Shown: positions 42,857 through 52,464, numbered from the stretch's first letter. The stretch is 64,000 bases of DNA from Pseudomonas sp. FEN (GCF_904067045.1 NZ_CAJFDC010000025.1:58498-122497), one strand, 5' to 3'. Numbers and translations are program-made. Notes: generated by a model from the letters alone, not told the origin.

Positions 42857-44158
42857 CTACCCCGGTACAAACATCGCCACTGCCGCCGCGCTCATCACCG
42901 CCGTGGCAATCCAGCCCAGGACCCTCAACGGCCGGCTCACCGTGAAATCACCCATCACCGATTTCTTTGACACCAGGATGATGATCACGGCCATCAACGG
43001 TACTGCAACGACCCCGTTGATCACAGCGCTCCAGAACAAGGCTTTCATCGGGCTGATGGGTGAGTACTGGATGGCGAGCGCGGCGAGCACGCTGATGGCG
43101 ATGATGCCGTAAAAGCCTCGGGCGTCGCGCACTTTGCGCTCGAGGCCTTCGTTCCAGCCCAACGCTTCGGACAGGGCATAGGCACCAGAACCCGCCAGCA
43201 CCGGTACGCCGATCATACCCACGCCGAGTATGCCGAGGGCGAAGAGCAGGTAGGCGAAGTCGCCAGCCAGTGGCCGCAATGCGCTGGCCGCTTGCGCCGC
43301 GGTGTTGATGTCGGTTACGCCCGCGACATTGAGGGTCACGGCCGTGGCGAGAATGATGAAGTAGGCGGTGAGGTTGGAGTAGAGCATGCCGCTCCAGGTG
43401 TCCCAGCGGATGCGTCGCAGTTCCTTGAGTGCACTACCTGAGTCTTGATTGAGCGGGGCGCTGTGGGGGGGGCTCTGCATGTCCTCGACCTCTTCGGAGG
43501 TCTGCCAGAAAAACAGATAAGGGCTGATGGTCGTGCCGAAAAGCGCCACGACGACCGCCGCGGCGCTGGCATTCACGGTGAATTGCGGCCAGACCGTATG
43601 CAAGGCGACCTGCTCCCACGGGATATGCACGGTAAACAGCACGGCGGCGTAGGCCAGCAGTGAAAGCGTCAGCCACTTCAGGAAGAAGACATAGCGGTGG
43701 TAAGGGACGAACATCTGTAGCGCCAGCGTCCCGAACACGAAGACGGCGGTCATGAAGTGTCGGTTGACGCCACTGACCAGCTCCGCCACTTCGCCCATGG
43801 CGGCCACGTCGGCGGCAATATTCAGGGTGTTGGCGATAAGCAGCAGCAGGACGACACCCCGCAGCACGTTTGGCGAAAATGCCGTTTTGATGTTGGCGGC
43901 CAGTCCCTTGCCGGTCACTCTGCCGAGGTTGGCGCACATCAATTGAACGGCGGCCATCAACGGGAAGGTCAGAGGCATCGTCCACAGCATGTTCAGGCCG
44001 AATTGAGCCCCCGCCTGTGAGTAGGTGGCAATGCCGCTGGGATCGTCGTCGGCCACGCCGGTGATGAGCCCAGGCCCCAGTTTCGACAGTGGATGCTCTT
44101 TCAGGCGTCCCCACAGAACCCGGAAAACATGCGCGCGGGGAGTGCTTTTGACGCCCAT
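42857..44158 (-). CDS. NRAMP-type divalent metal transporter
   Basis: A 433-residue, 11-12-helix permease of the NRAMP family. Helix 1 carries a DPSGI motif (DDDPSGIATYSQAG) where classical MntH has DPGN, and helix 6 region reads GVPVLAGSGAYALSEALG, where MntH has a metal-binding MPH. These changes suggest a divergent member whose ion may not be Mn/Fe; the NRAMP-related Mg and Al carriers also differ at these motifs. Start ATG 44156-44158 has GAGG upstream; a longer frame to 44236 lacks one. Confidence 0.8.
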   Translation of the reverse strand: MGVKSTPRAHVFRVLWGRLKEHPLSKLGPGLITGVADDDPSGIATYSQAGAQFGLNMLWTMPLTFPLMAAVQLMCANLGRVTGKGLAANIKTAFSPNVLRGVVLLLLIANTLNIAADVAAMGEVAELVSGVNRHFMTAVFVFGTLALQMFVPYHRYVFFLKWLTLSLLAYAAVLFTVHIPWEQVALHTVWPQFTVNASAAAVVVALFGTTISPYLFFWQTSEEVEDMQSPPHSAPLNQDSGSALKELRRIRWDTWSGMLYSNLTAYFIILATAVTLNVAGVTDINTAAQAASALRPLAGDFAYLLFALGILGVGMIGVPVLAGSGAYALSEALGWNEGLERKVRDARGFYGIIAISVLAALAIQYSPISPMKALFWSAVINGVVAVPLMAVIIILVSKKSVMGDFTVSRPLRVLGWIATAVMSAAAVAMFVPG

Positions 44159-44308
44159 TGATAGACCTCGATAGTGCGGTGACGGGAGGAGTGCGGTTCG
44201 AGAGCGCCTTCTACCGATGATGAGTCCAGGCGTCAAGGCGATCTGTCACTCTCCATTGAGTATGCTACAACTGATGCTCGTATCATCCCGTTCGAGGGGC
44301 TGCTGCCT

Positions 44309-44896
44309 ATGCGGTTATGTTTTTTTGATGGGTTGGACCGCATTGAAATCGGTGACAAATCCGGCTTTGCTCTCAACCTGTCAGCTACGCGGACGGACAG
44401 CAATACCTACGATCAGCGAGCGGTCAAAATGGACCTGTGCGAGGCGTGGCAGGTGGAACGTTTCGTTCGCCGGTATTTTCAGGGCGCGGGTGAGATGCAT
44501 CGTTTGCGCGCTTTGCTCTCCAGCCAGCTTTCCCATAACTACCGCTTGCCCGATGAGGAGGTCCTGAGGCAATTGTCCAGCCGCCTCCAGAATGGGCAGC
44601 TGTGTGCCTACGTTTATCCATACATGCCGATGGCCCGTACAAGAGTGCCGGCGTCGGGTGCGCTGGCCCGGGTTGATACTCCAAGGGTAAAGCCCGCGAC
44701 TCGGCGTCCGCCGACCAAGCGCGTTGTCGAAGCGGAGACTCCCGCGCCCAGCCCGCCACCACCCGTTCAAGCCGAATCCGAGCGGCAGAAAAACATCAAG
44801 GCCACGCAAGATATTCAGGCGGCCACACTGGTGGAAGCCGCCAGGAGCGCGACACCTTTCTGTGAAATATGTGAACTCAATAAGGCCAAGACTTGA
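44309..44896 (+). CDS. Unrecognised protein linked to DUF4123, possible T6SS adaptor
   Basis: 195 residues. Residues 1-105 form a mixed fold of unknown family (VERFVRRYFQGAGEM; LPDEEVLRQLSSRL). Residues 110-160 are a Pro/Ala-rich linker; the tail ATLVEAARSATPFCEICE (172-189) resembles a short Cys-containing tail that I recall from T6SS PAAR/Rhs-associated proteins. It overlaps the DUF4123 gene by four bases. No function is asserted; co-transcription with an effector chaperone suggests a T6SS role. GAGGGG precedes the ATG. Confidence 0.6.
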   Translation: MRLCFFDGLDRIEIGDKSGFALNLSATRTDSNTYDQRAVKMDLCEAWQVERFVRRYFQGAGEMHRLRALLSSQLSHNYRLPDEEVLRQLSSRLQNGQLCAYVYPYMPMARTRVPASGALARVDTPRVKPATRRPPTKRVVEAETPAPSPPPPVQAESERQKNIKATQDIQAATLVEAARSATPFCEICELNKAKT

Positions 44897-45450
44897 ACAT
44901 TGACGGCGACAAGACGAAGTCGACTTCGCTCGAGGCACTGATGACGCAGCTCTGGCCGAGCACGGATGATTCATCCGGCGAGTGTGTCTATTGGCTGCTC
45001 GATGGGGCGCGTGATCCCGAGATCACTGAGTCGATTCGACTCAGTGGGCTCAGTTTCTCGTGCCTGTATTCGGGGCCGCTGACACCCGGTCTTGAGGCGG
45101 CAGCGCCTTACCTGGTACGGCTTATGCCCAAGGCGCGGTCCACCAGGGCGTTGCTTGAGCGTGGCTGGGGGCGCGCCTGGGGGATTTTCATCCTGGCACC
45201 GGCGGCATTGCCGATGCTCGCCGTGCGTTTACATCTGAAGAAGTTTCTGCGCGTCCGAACCGAAGATAAGAGACGGCTCATGTTTCGTTATTACGATCCA
45301 CGGGTCTTGTCGGTCTTCCTGCCCACCTGCACGGATGAGGAGTTCATGACATTCCTTGGGCCACTGGACCGCGTGCTCGTCGAGTTGGACGAAGGTACGC
45401 GCTGGAAAATATTCGATAGGGAGTGTCGTCCTGGCAATTTTCCCACATAG
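44893..45450 (+). CDS. DUF4123 protein, T6SS effector chaperone type
   Basis: 185 residues with the full DUF4123 pattern: VYWLLDGARDPEI near the start, YLVRLMPK, GWGRAWGIF and FRYYDPRVLSVFLPTCTDEE at the end. DUF4123 proteins (Tap/TEC) load toxic effectors onto VgrG spikes of the type VI secretion system, and the effector is usually encoded next door. The start is TTG 44893, within the stop of the preceding gene. No VgrG or PAAR gene is nearby in this window. The candidate client is the upstream protein or the downstream nuclease. Confidence 0.85.
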   Translation: MNIDGDKTKSTSLEALMTQLWPSTDDSSGECVYWLLDGARDPEITESIRLSGLSFSCLYSGPLTPGLEAAAPYLVRLMPKARSTRALLERGWGRAWGIFILAPAALPMLAVRLHLKKFLRVRTEDKRRLMFRYYDPRVLSVFLPTCTDEEFMTFLGPLDRVLVELDEGTRWKIFDRECRPGNFPT

Positions 45451-45529
45451 CGCGTAAAACGCCTCTCCGAGCCCTCGCCTGGAGGGCTTTGTCATCCGTA
45501 TCCCGCACTCCAATCCGAAGAATCCAAGC

Positions 45530-46405
45530 ATGAACCTACGCAATATCGCAGTGGGGCTGTCAGCCCTTGTGTTGCTCTCAACCGGCGCGGCACAAGCGCG
45601 CAGCCTGCTGGACCTCGTCGACCCACCCAGCCAGCATGAGAAACAAGGGCACCGTTCGGGCTCGATCAGCCAGAGCGCGGCGATTGACCTCTATTCGAGC
45701 AAACAGCAGCAGGCCTCATTTGACGGTTGCGCCGACCTGTTCCCCGGCGCCAGGCCGATCAGCACGGCCAGTGTGCCGGCCACGATGAAACCGCTGGCCC
45801 TGTGTTCCGACAGCTTTGCGGTGCTGTACTCGCAAACCAGCAAGACGCCGTTGGTGGTCGTGGAACGCCTGAGCGCGGCGCAGCTACGGGATGCCAAGGG
45901 CGAGGAGCGCACCAATCAGTTCTACCCCGATCCGCGTATTCCCAAGGGCGCGCGCGCGGAGCTGAGCGACTACCGGGCTCAACATCCGGCCATGGATCGT
46001 GGCCATCAGGCCCCGGCGGCCGATGCGCCGAATTCGAATGCCATGGCGCAGTCCTTCGCGTTGTCGAACATGGTGCCGCAGGACCCCACCAATAACCGCA
46101 AGATCTGGAGCAAGGTCGAGGCCGATGTGCGCAAGTTCGCGATGCGCGCCGAGGGTGATGTGTTTGTCTTTACCGGCCCGATCTTTGACCAGGGCCATGG
46201 GACCATCGGTGACGATCAGGTCTGGGTACCGACACGCCTGTTCAAGCTGGTCTACGACGTATCGTCGAAACGGGCCTGGGCCTATGTGCTCCCCAACGCC
46301 GAGACGCGTATCGAAAAACCGATGGATTATGAGACCTTCGTGAAAACCACCGGGTTCAACCTGCTGGACAAGCTGCCGGTCTCGGGTTCGGTGGCGCGTT
46401 CCTGA
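45530..46405 (+). CDS. Exported DNA/RNA non-specific endonuclease (NUC1 type)
   Basis: 291 residues. A Sec signal (MNLRNIAVGLSALVLLSTGAA; cleavage near AQA, residue 23) is followed by a beta-beta-alpha-metal nuclease domain: DRGH at 156-159 (His159 general base) and the metal-ligand Asn in NMVPQDPTNNRKIW (Asn189). Family members such as EndA and the Serratia nuclease cut DNA and RNA outside the cytoplasm. It lies 79 bases downstream of the DUF4123 gene on the same strand. A signal peptide is unusual for a T6SS cargo, so it may be an independent secreted nuclease. No immunity gene is visible downstream. Confidence 0.85.
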   Translation: MNLRNIAVGLSALVLLSTGAAQARSLLDLVDPPSQHEKQGHRSGSISQSAAIDLYSSKQQQASFDGCADLFPGARPISTASVPATMKPLALCSDSFAVLYSQTSKTPLVVVERLSAAQLRDAKGEERTNQFYPDPRIPKGARAELSDYRAQHPAMDRGHQAPAADAPNSNAMAQSFALSNMVPQDPTNNRKIWSKVEADVRKFAMRAEGDVFVFTGPIFDQGHGTIGDDQVWVPTRLFKLVYDVSSKRAWAYVLPNAETRIEKPMDYETFVKTTGFNLLDKLPVSGSVARS

Positions 46406-46408
46406 GTT

Positions 46409-49400
46409 TCATTGAGCGCCTTCGGGTGCGGTGGGTGTGAGCGCGTTGGGCTGTTCTGGCGTCTCCTGCTGGTGTGTGGTGCCAATGAACAGGTACATGG
46501 CGGGCACCATGAACAGTGTCAGCAGGGTGCCGATCGAGAGGCCGGCAAAAATCACCAGGCCCATGTCGTGGCGCCCGGCCGCGCCGGCCCCGGACGCCCA
46601 GACCAGCGGCACCACGCCCAACACCATGGCCGCGGTGGTCATCAGGATCGGCCGCAGACGTACCGCCGCGGCTTCTTCGATGGCCTCGCGCTTGCCGCGC
46701 CCGGCGCGCTGCAGTTCGTTGGCAAACTGCACGATCAGAATCCCATGCTTGGTGATGAGTCCGAGCAGGGTCACCAGCCCCACCTGGGTGTAGACGTTGA
46801 TCGAGGCGAACCCCAGCGTGATGAACGCCAGCGCGCCAAAGAGCGCCGGAGGTACCGAAAACAGGATCACCACGGGATCGCGGTAGCTCTCGAACTGGAA
46901 GGCCAGCGCCAGGTAGACGATTAGAATGGAGAACAGCAGGAGACCGACGAATCCGCCCGATTCCTGGATGAACTGACGCGACTCGCCCGCCGCATCGGAG
47001 GTGTAGCCCGAAGGCGCGACGTTGTTGAGGATCGTGTTCAGTTTCGTCAGCAATTCGCCTTGGGACAATCCGCTCACGCCTGACAGGGTAGCCGAGTTGA
47101 GCTGCTGGAAATGGTTGATCGACTCCGGCTCCGTCGATGTCTCGATATGGGCCACCGTGCGTGCCTGGATCATTGCGCCGGACGGTGTGCGAATGTAGTA
47201 ACCGAGAATCTGCTCGGGGTTGAGGCGATCGACCTGCAGCACCTGGGGAATGACTTTGTACGAGCGCCCGGCGGTGGAGAAATAGTTCACGTAGTTCCCC
47301 CCTAACGCCGCCGAAAGTGCCGCGCCGACGTCGGCCTGAGTCATCCCGAGGGCGGCGATCTTGTCACGCTCGACGACCAGCTTGGCTTGTGGCTTGTCGA
47401 TCTTCAGGTCCAGATCCGAGAACCAGAACAACTGCTGTTTTTGCGCCTCGGCCATGACCGCCTGAGCGACTTCATTCAAGTTCTCGACAGACTCCGTGGT
47501 GGTAATCACAAATTGCACCGGCAAGCCTTGGGCGCCTGGCAGCGACGGTAGCGGAAAAGCCGCGATGTTGGCGCCGGCCACCTGGCTCCACTTCCGTTGC
47601 AGCTCCAGTACCAATTCCGCCTGCGAGCGACCGCGCTGCTCCCAGGGCTTGAGCAGCACGCCACCGAGCCCCGAATTGAGCGAGGGCACCCCGGTGAGCT
47701 GGAACATCTGCGCGTATTCAGGCTCGGCTTTGGCGATCTGGAAGGCCTGGTCGGCCAGCCGCTCCATTTGCTGCGGGGAGGCCGTCGGGGCGCCCTTGAT
47801 CTGCATGAACACCAGCCCCTGGTCCTCGGTGGGAGAGAGCTCGCTCTTGGCGGTCATGCCGCTGGCGGCCACCAGCAGGAACAGGATAAAACCGAAGGTG
47901 ACCAGCACCGGCCAACTGTCGAGCCCGGCTGAAAGCACCCGGTGATAGCGCTTGCGCAAGCGGTCGAAATAGCGATCCAGCAGGCGCGCGAATCGACCTT
48001 CTTCCTGCCCTGATTTGAATAATCGCGAGGTCATCATCGGCGAGAGACTCAGCGCCACCACGGCCGACACGCTCACGGCGCCCGCCAACGAGAAACAGAA
48101 CTCCTTGAACAGAGCCCCGGTCAGGCCACTGCGCAGTCCGATGGGGACATACGCGGCAATCAACACCACGGTCATGGCGACAATCGGGCCGCCGAGTTCC
48201 CTGGCCGCGACCATGGCGGCCTCCAGTACCCCTTTGCCTTCTTCCTTGATATGCCGGTCGACGTTCTCGACCACGATAATCGCGTCATCGACCACCAGGC
48301 CGATGGCCAGGACCAGCGCCAACAGGGTCAGCAGATTGATCGAATAGCCCAGCAGCAACATGATGAAGAAGGTCCCGATCAGCGACAGTGGTATCGCCAC
48401 CAGGGGCACAATCACCGCGCGAAAGGAGCCGAGGAACAAGTAGATGACGACCGCGACGATGATCATGGCCTCGACGAGCGTCTTCACCACCTCGTAGATC
48501 GAGGTATTGATGAACGCCGTGGAGTCATAGACGATCTCGCCCCTGACGCCGTTCGGCAGTTGCGATTGCAGGTCGGGGAAGGCCTTTCTGACGTTGGCGG
48601 CGACGCTCAGGATGTTGGCATTCGGGGCCACTTTGATACCGATGAACACCGAGCGCTTGCCGGAGAAGGCGACGCTGGTGTCATAGCTCTCCGCTCCCAG
48701 GGTGAGCGTGGCCACATCTTCCAGGTGCACGAGGGCATCGCCATTCTGTTTGACCACCAGCTGTTTGAATTCATTCACCGTGTGCAGGTCGGTGCCGGCG
48801 GTCAGGTCGACCGTGACCATCTGGCCTTTTGTCGAACCGAGGGCGGACAGGTAGTTGTTGTTCGACAAGGCAACGGACACGTCCTGGGCCGAAACGTTGT
48901 GGGCGGCCAGCTTGCTCGGGTCCAGCCAGGCGCGCATGGCGAATTGGCGCCCACCGAGGATCTCGGCCGTCTGTACGCCTTCGATCGAGTCGAGCTTCGG
49001 CTTGACCACCCGCAGCAGGTAATCGGTGATGTTGTTCGTCGGCAGTACATCGCTGTAGAAACCCAGGTACATGGCGTCCGTGGTCTGTCCGACCGCCACC
49101 GAGAGCACCGGCTCCTGCACCTGCGGCGGCAGCTGGTTCTTGACCGAGTTGATCTGGGTGTTGATCTCCGTCAGTGCCTTGCTGGAGTCGTAGTTGAGCC
49201 GCAGGGTCGCGGTAATGGTCGAGAGCCCGGTGATACTTGAGGAGGACAGGTAATCGATGCCCTGTGCCTGGGCAATGGCCGCTTCCAGCGGTTGTGTGGT
49301 GAAGCCGGCCACCGTGGCCGCGTCCGCCCCGTAGTAGCTGGTGGTGATGGTGACCACCGTGTTCTCGGTGTGCGGCCACTGGTTGACCGGCAGCCCGAAG

Positions 49401-49486
49401 ATCGATCGCAGCCCCAGTATCAGGATAAACATCGAGACGACAACCGCCCAGACCGGTCGCTTGATGAAGATATCGGTGAGTTTCAT
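46409..49486 (-). CDS. RND efflux pump permease (HAE1 family)
   Basis: 1025 residues, full-length AcrB-type pump. MKLTDIFIKRPVWAVVVSM begins TM1; the TM4 acidic pair is in GLVVDDAIIVVENV. It is the third gene of an operon in which the outer-membrane protein is first and the adaptor second. It ends three bases before the convergent nuclease gene. This is a separate system from the pump at 579-3674. Its subfamily looks closer to MexQ/MuxBC-like HAE1 pumps than to MexB, by eye only. Substrates unknown. Confidence 0.9.
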   Translation of the reverse strand: MKLTDIFIKRPVWAVVVSMFILILGLRSIFGLPVNQWPHTENTVVTITTSYYGADAATVAGFTTQPLEAAIAQAQGIDYLSSSSITGLSTITATLRLNYDSSKALTEINTQINSVKNQLPPQVQEPVLSVAVGQTTDAMYLGFYSDVLPTNNITDYLLRVVKPKLDSIEGVQTAEILGGRQFAMRAWLDPSKLAAHNVSAQDVSVALSNNNYLSALGSTKGQMVTVDLTAGTDLHTVNEFKQLVVKQNGDALVHLEDVATLTLGAESYDTSVAFSGKRSVFIGIKVAPNANILSVAANVRKAFPDLQSQLPNGVRGEIVYDSTAFINTSIYEVVKTLVEAMIIVAVVIYLFLGSFRAVIVPLVAIPLSLIGTFFIMLLLGYSINLLTLLALVLAIGLVVDDAIIVVENVDRHIKEEGKGVLEAAMVAARELGGPIVAMTVVLIAAYVPIGLRSGLTGALFKEFCFSLAGAVSVSAVVALSLSPMMTSRLFKSGQEEGRFARLLDRYFDRLRKRYHRVLSAGLDSWPVLVTFGFILFLLVAASGMTAKSELSPTEDQGLVFMQIKGAPTASPQQMERLADQAFQIAKAEPEYAQMFQLTGVPSLNSGLGGVLLKPWEQRGRSQAELVLELQRKWSQVAGANIAAFPLPSLPGAQGLPVQFVITTTESVENLNEVAQAVMAEAQKQQLFWFSDLDLKIDKPQAKLVVERDKIAALGMTQADVGAALSAALGGNYVNYFSTAGRSYKVIPQVLQVDRLNPEQILGYYIRTPSGAMIQARTVAHIETSTEPESINHFQQLNSATLSGVSGLSQGELLTKLNTILNNVAPSGYTSDAAGESRQFIQESGGFVGLLLFSILIVYLALAFQFESYRDPVVILFSVPPALFGALAFITLGFASINVYTQVGLVTLLGLITKHGILIVQFANELQRAGRGKREAIEEAAAVRLRPILMTTAAMVLGVVPLVWASGAGAAGRHDMGLVIFAGLSIGTLLTLFMVPAMYLFIGTTHQQETPEQPNALTPTAPEGAQ

Positions 49487-49498
49487 GGGCGAGGAGAC

Positions 49499-50692
49499 CT
49501 ACTGTTCTTGTGGCCTGGGGGAGGCGTCGTTCAAGGGCGCGCCCTGGTTGTCGATTTTCACCGGTGAACCGTTCTTGAGCTTCATCTGGCCGCTGGTGAT
49601 CACCTGGTCGCCTTCCTTGACGCCGGACAGGATGGCCACCTGGTCACCGCGGGTCGCTCCGGTCTCGATGAAGGTCTGCTGTGCCGTGAGCACATCGTTG
49701 CCCTGGTCGCTTTTGTGTAGCGCGATAAACACCGTCGCTCCGTAAGGGTTATAGGTGACGGCGGTTTGTGGAACGGTGAGGTAGCGTTGCTTGGCGCCGG
49801 ACTCCACGACGGCCTGGGCGAACATGCCGGGCACCAGGCTTTGCTGCGGATTGTCGATGGTGGCTTCAACCGTGACATTACGCGTGGTCGGATCGAACCG
49901 CGTGTCGATGGCCGTGACCTTGCCGCTGAAGGTTTGCTTGGGCAGGCCGCTTGCCGTGACCGAGACGGCTTGACCGAGGGCGATCGCCCCCAGCTGTGCT
50001 TGCGGTACGTTGAAGTCGATGTAGATGGGGTTGAACGTTTGCAGGGTCGCGATCTTGTCGCCGGGGTTGAGAAATTGGCCGGGATTGACACTGGTGATGC
50101 CGATTTTGCCGGCAAACGGCGCACGAATGCTTTTCTTCGCCAGCAACGCCCGTTGCTGCTCCGCCGCCGCCACTTTCGCTTTCAGGTCGGCATCGTCCGC
50201 CTCGACTTGCGCTTGGGACACGGCGTTCACCGCGAGCTGGGCCTTGTCGCGCTTGAGGACCGTGGCCGCCAGGTTGGCGGTGGCTTCGAGCGAGTGCAAC
50301 TGGGCGATATCCGAGTCCGCATTCAACTGCACCAGCAGGTCGGCGGCGGCTACCTGCTGGCCTGGTTTGAAACCGAGGGTGCGCACGATACCGCCGACCT
50401 CGGTGGTGACATCGACACCGCGTACCGCCTTTATCGAGCCCACGGCGGAAACGTTCGGCTGCCAATCGGCAAATTCGGCGCGCATGACCGTCACCACGGC
50501 GGGCGGCAGCGGCTGCTTGGATTGTGCGATCAGCTTCGAGATCTGGCTGAACTTCACGCCGGCGCTGATCGCGACGATGACCAGGACCACCCCGAGCATG
50601 ATGAGCATGGGCTTGAGCAACCGGCGTTTACGTGCACCGCCAGGCCCAGTCGGCGGGATAGAGGTAGAAGCGGCGGTCTTGGCATCGGCCAT
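49499..50692 (-). CDS. RND efflux periplasmic adaptor (MFP)
   Basis: 397 residues. A single N-terminal helix (about 27-48; LKPMLIMLGVVLVIVAIS) anchors it in the inner membrane, without a lipobox. The barrel, lipoyl (LGFKPGQQVAAADLLVQLNAD) and coiled-coil hairpin domains follow. The ATG at 50690-50692 is used because a longer frame would reach back into the upstream gene. It starts 17 bases after the outer-membrane channel gene and 12 bases before the pump, so the three are one operon. Confidence 0.88.
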   Translation of the reverse strand: MADAKTAASTSIPPTGPGGARKRRLLKPMLIMLGVVLVIVAISAGVKFSQISKLIAQSKQPLPPAVVTVMRAEFADWQPNVSAVGSIKAVRGVDVTTEVGGIVRTLGFKPGQQVAAADLLVQLNADSDIAQLHSLEATANLAATVLKRDKAQLAVNAVSQAQVEADDADLKAKVAAAEQQRALLAKKSIRAPFAGKIGITSVNPGQFLNPGDKIATLQTFNPIYIDFNVPQAQLGAIALGQAVSVTASGLPKQTFSGKVTAIDTRFDPTTRNVTVEATIDNPQQSLVPGMFAQAVVESGAKQRYLTVPQTAVTYNPYGATVFIALHKSDQGNDVLTAQQTFIETGATRGDQVAILSGVKEGDQVITSGQMKLKNGSPVKIDNQGAPLNDASPRPQEQ

Positions 50693-50709
50693 GGTTTTTT
50701 CTCGCTGTT

Positions 50710-52242
50710 TCAATAACGGTCGGGGCTGCCCATGGAAGCAGGGGCCACATCGGTTCGGTTCCACCAGCCACCGCCCAGTGCCTGGAAGAGGGCGGTGGTG
50801 TCGCTATAACGGGCGCTCTGCGCCTTGACACGGGTGAGTACCGCGTTCTGATAGGTCTGTTGCGCGGTCAATAGACTCAGATAGGCCACGGCGCCAAGTC
50901 GGAACTGCGCCTCTGCCAGCGTCAGGCTTTCGTGGGCGGCGCGTTCGGCTTCCACTTGCTGGTTGAGCGTATCGGCATCCGCTTCCAGCGCTCTGAGTGC
51001 GTTGGCGACATCCTCGAAGGCCGCGATCACGGTGCCGCGATAACGTGCCGCCGATTCGTCATACGCGGCCACCGCAGCCTGCTTGCGATGCTTGAGCGTG
51101 CCGGCGTCAAAGATCGTTTGGCTCACCGATCCGGCCAGGCTCCAGAACCCCGTGCCCGAGGAAAACAACCGGGTGCCCCCCAGCGCACTGGAGCCCAGCG
51201 AGCCGGTGATGCTGAATTGGGGCAGTTGATTGGCGACGGCCACGCCGATATTGGCGCTGGCTTGATGCAGTTGCGCCTCGGCGGAACGCACATCCGGGCG
51301 CTGCTCGACGATGGCCGAGGGCAGGCTGACCGGCAACTGCTCCGGCAGATGGAGGGAGGCGAGCTCGAAATGTTCACCCTGGTCCTGATTGGGGAAGCGG
51401 CCCAGATAGGCCATCAGTTGGTTGCGGGTTTGCGCGAGCTGCTTTTGCAGGGGCGGCAACGTCGCGCGGGTTTGCGCCAGTGCCGCCTGCTGTGTGAGCA
51501 CGTCGGTATTGGCGATCGCCCCAAGCCGCCGCCGCGACTGCAGAAGCTCGAGCTGGTCGCTCTGGAGTCGAATGATCTCCTGGCTGGCCGTCACCTGGTC
51601 GCGCAGCGAGGCCAGGGTCACGGCGGTATTGACGACATTCGCGGTCAACGTCAGGTAAGTCGCCTCCAATTGGTAGCGCTCATACTCGGCCTGCGCCGTC
51701 GACGATTCAATCTGGCGTCGGCCGCCGCCGAAAACGTCCGGGTCGTAAGAAACGCTCAGCGATGCTGAATTGACGCTGAGAATCCGCGCGGGCTGGCCAA
51801 AGGTGCTGCTTGTCGATGGCAACTGTCGCGTATGAGACGCGCCGGCACTCAGGGAGGGAAACAGCGAGGACTGCTCGGCGTAAGCCAGTTCATTGGCCTG
51901 ACGGAGGGCTGCTTGAGCGGCGGCTACATCCGAATTGGCCTTCAGCGCCTCTTCCACCAGTACGTTCAGTGCCGGCGAGCGGAACAGCGTCCACCATTGG
52001 CCAGGGATATCCAGACCCTCGACCAGTTTTTGCGCGGAACCCCCTGTGCTCACGTCTGCCGAGGCCGTCGTTGTCGCGAGCTTTTCTGGCCAATAGCCGG
52101 CATTTTTCGCGACACTGGGCCGAACAAAGTCCGGGCCTACGGCGCAGCCCGTGAGCAGTGCAATGCAAAGCACAGTCGCGGGAACGAGCGTCTGCCGGAG
52201 GCGGGGGATTGCCTGCGGCTGGGGTCGCTCTTGTTCTTTCAT
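50710..52242 (-). CDS. RND outer-membrane channel lipoprotein (OprM/NodT family)
   Basis: 510 residues. The lipobox LLTGC (CIALLTGCAVGPDF) marks a lipidated N-terminus; two TolC-type helical repeats follow (LVEEALKANSDVAAAQA; RPDVRSAEAQLHQA). The gene comes first in the efflux operon, which is less common than adaptor-pump-channel order. A 16-base palindrome lies 8 bases upstream of the ATG, over the leader, suggesting local repression. Confidence 0.88.
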   Translation of the reverse strand: MKEQERPQPQAIPRLRQTLVPATVLCIALLTGCAVGPDFVRPSVAKNAGYWPEKLATTTASADVSTGGSAQKLVEGLDIPGQWWTLFRSPALNVLVEEALKANSDVAAAQAALRQANELAYAEQSSLFPSLSAGASHTRQLPSTSSTFGQPARILSVNSASLSVSYDPDVFGGGRRQIESSTAQAEYERYQLEATYLTLTANVVNTAVTLASLRDQVTASQEIIRLQSDQLELLQSRRRLGAIANTDVLTQQAALAQTRATLPPLQKQLAQTRNQLMAYLGRFPNQDQGEHFELASLHLPEQLPVSLPSAIVEQRPDVRSAEAQLHQASANIGVAVANQLPQFSITGSLGSSALGGTRLFSSGTGFWSLAGSVSQTIFDAGTLKHRKQAAVAAYDESAARYRGTVIAAFEDVANALRALEADADTLNQQVEAERAAHESLTLAEAQFRLGAVAYLSLLTAQQTYQNAVLTRVKAQSARYSDTTALFQALGGGWWNRTDVAPASMGSPDRY

Positions 52243-52464
52243 GGGCTCTCTAATTGATCAATTAGTTCGTTTATGAATAGATCAAGTCTATGCCCTTTAC
52301 CTTGTCGACAATCAACAACGTCATTTGGCAGGCGTCGCACCTGAACCGGCCGTTATGAGACATCGGCCGCAGGACCAGTGTAGTCAGACTTTGCCCGGCG
52401 TATTGAGTGGAATTGATCATCCCTTGACCTAACCTATAGTATTCGGGGCGCTCTTTCTTGAACG
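52243..52464. promoter_or_regulatory. Divergent promoter, efflux operon / Crp-like regulator
   Basis: A 222-base intergenic region. Next to the efflux operon start it holds the perfect palindrome CTAATTGATCAATTAG (52250-52265), which resembles a TetR- or MarR-size operator. The remainder has no gene. The Crp-like gene begins at the right end with a weak leader. Confidence 0.5.
52250..52265. promoter_or_regulatory. 16-base palindrome CTAATTGATCAATTAG, candidate efflux operator
   Basis: The site is fully self-complementary and located 8-23 bases upstream of the channel gene ATG, where bound protein would block transcription or translation. The repressor is not encoded next to the operon in this window; the divergent Crp-like protein is a possible but untested binder. 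Confidence 0.5.
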
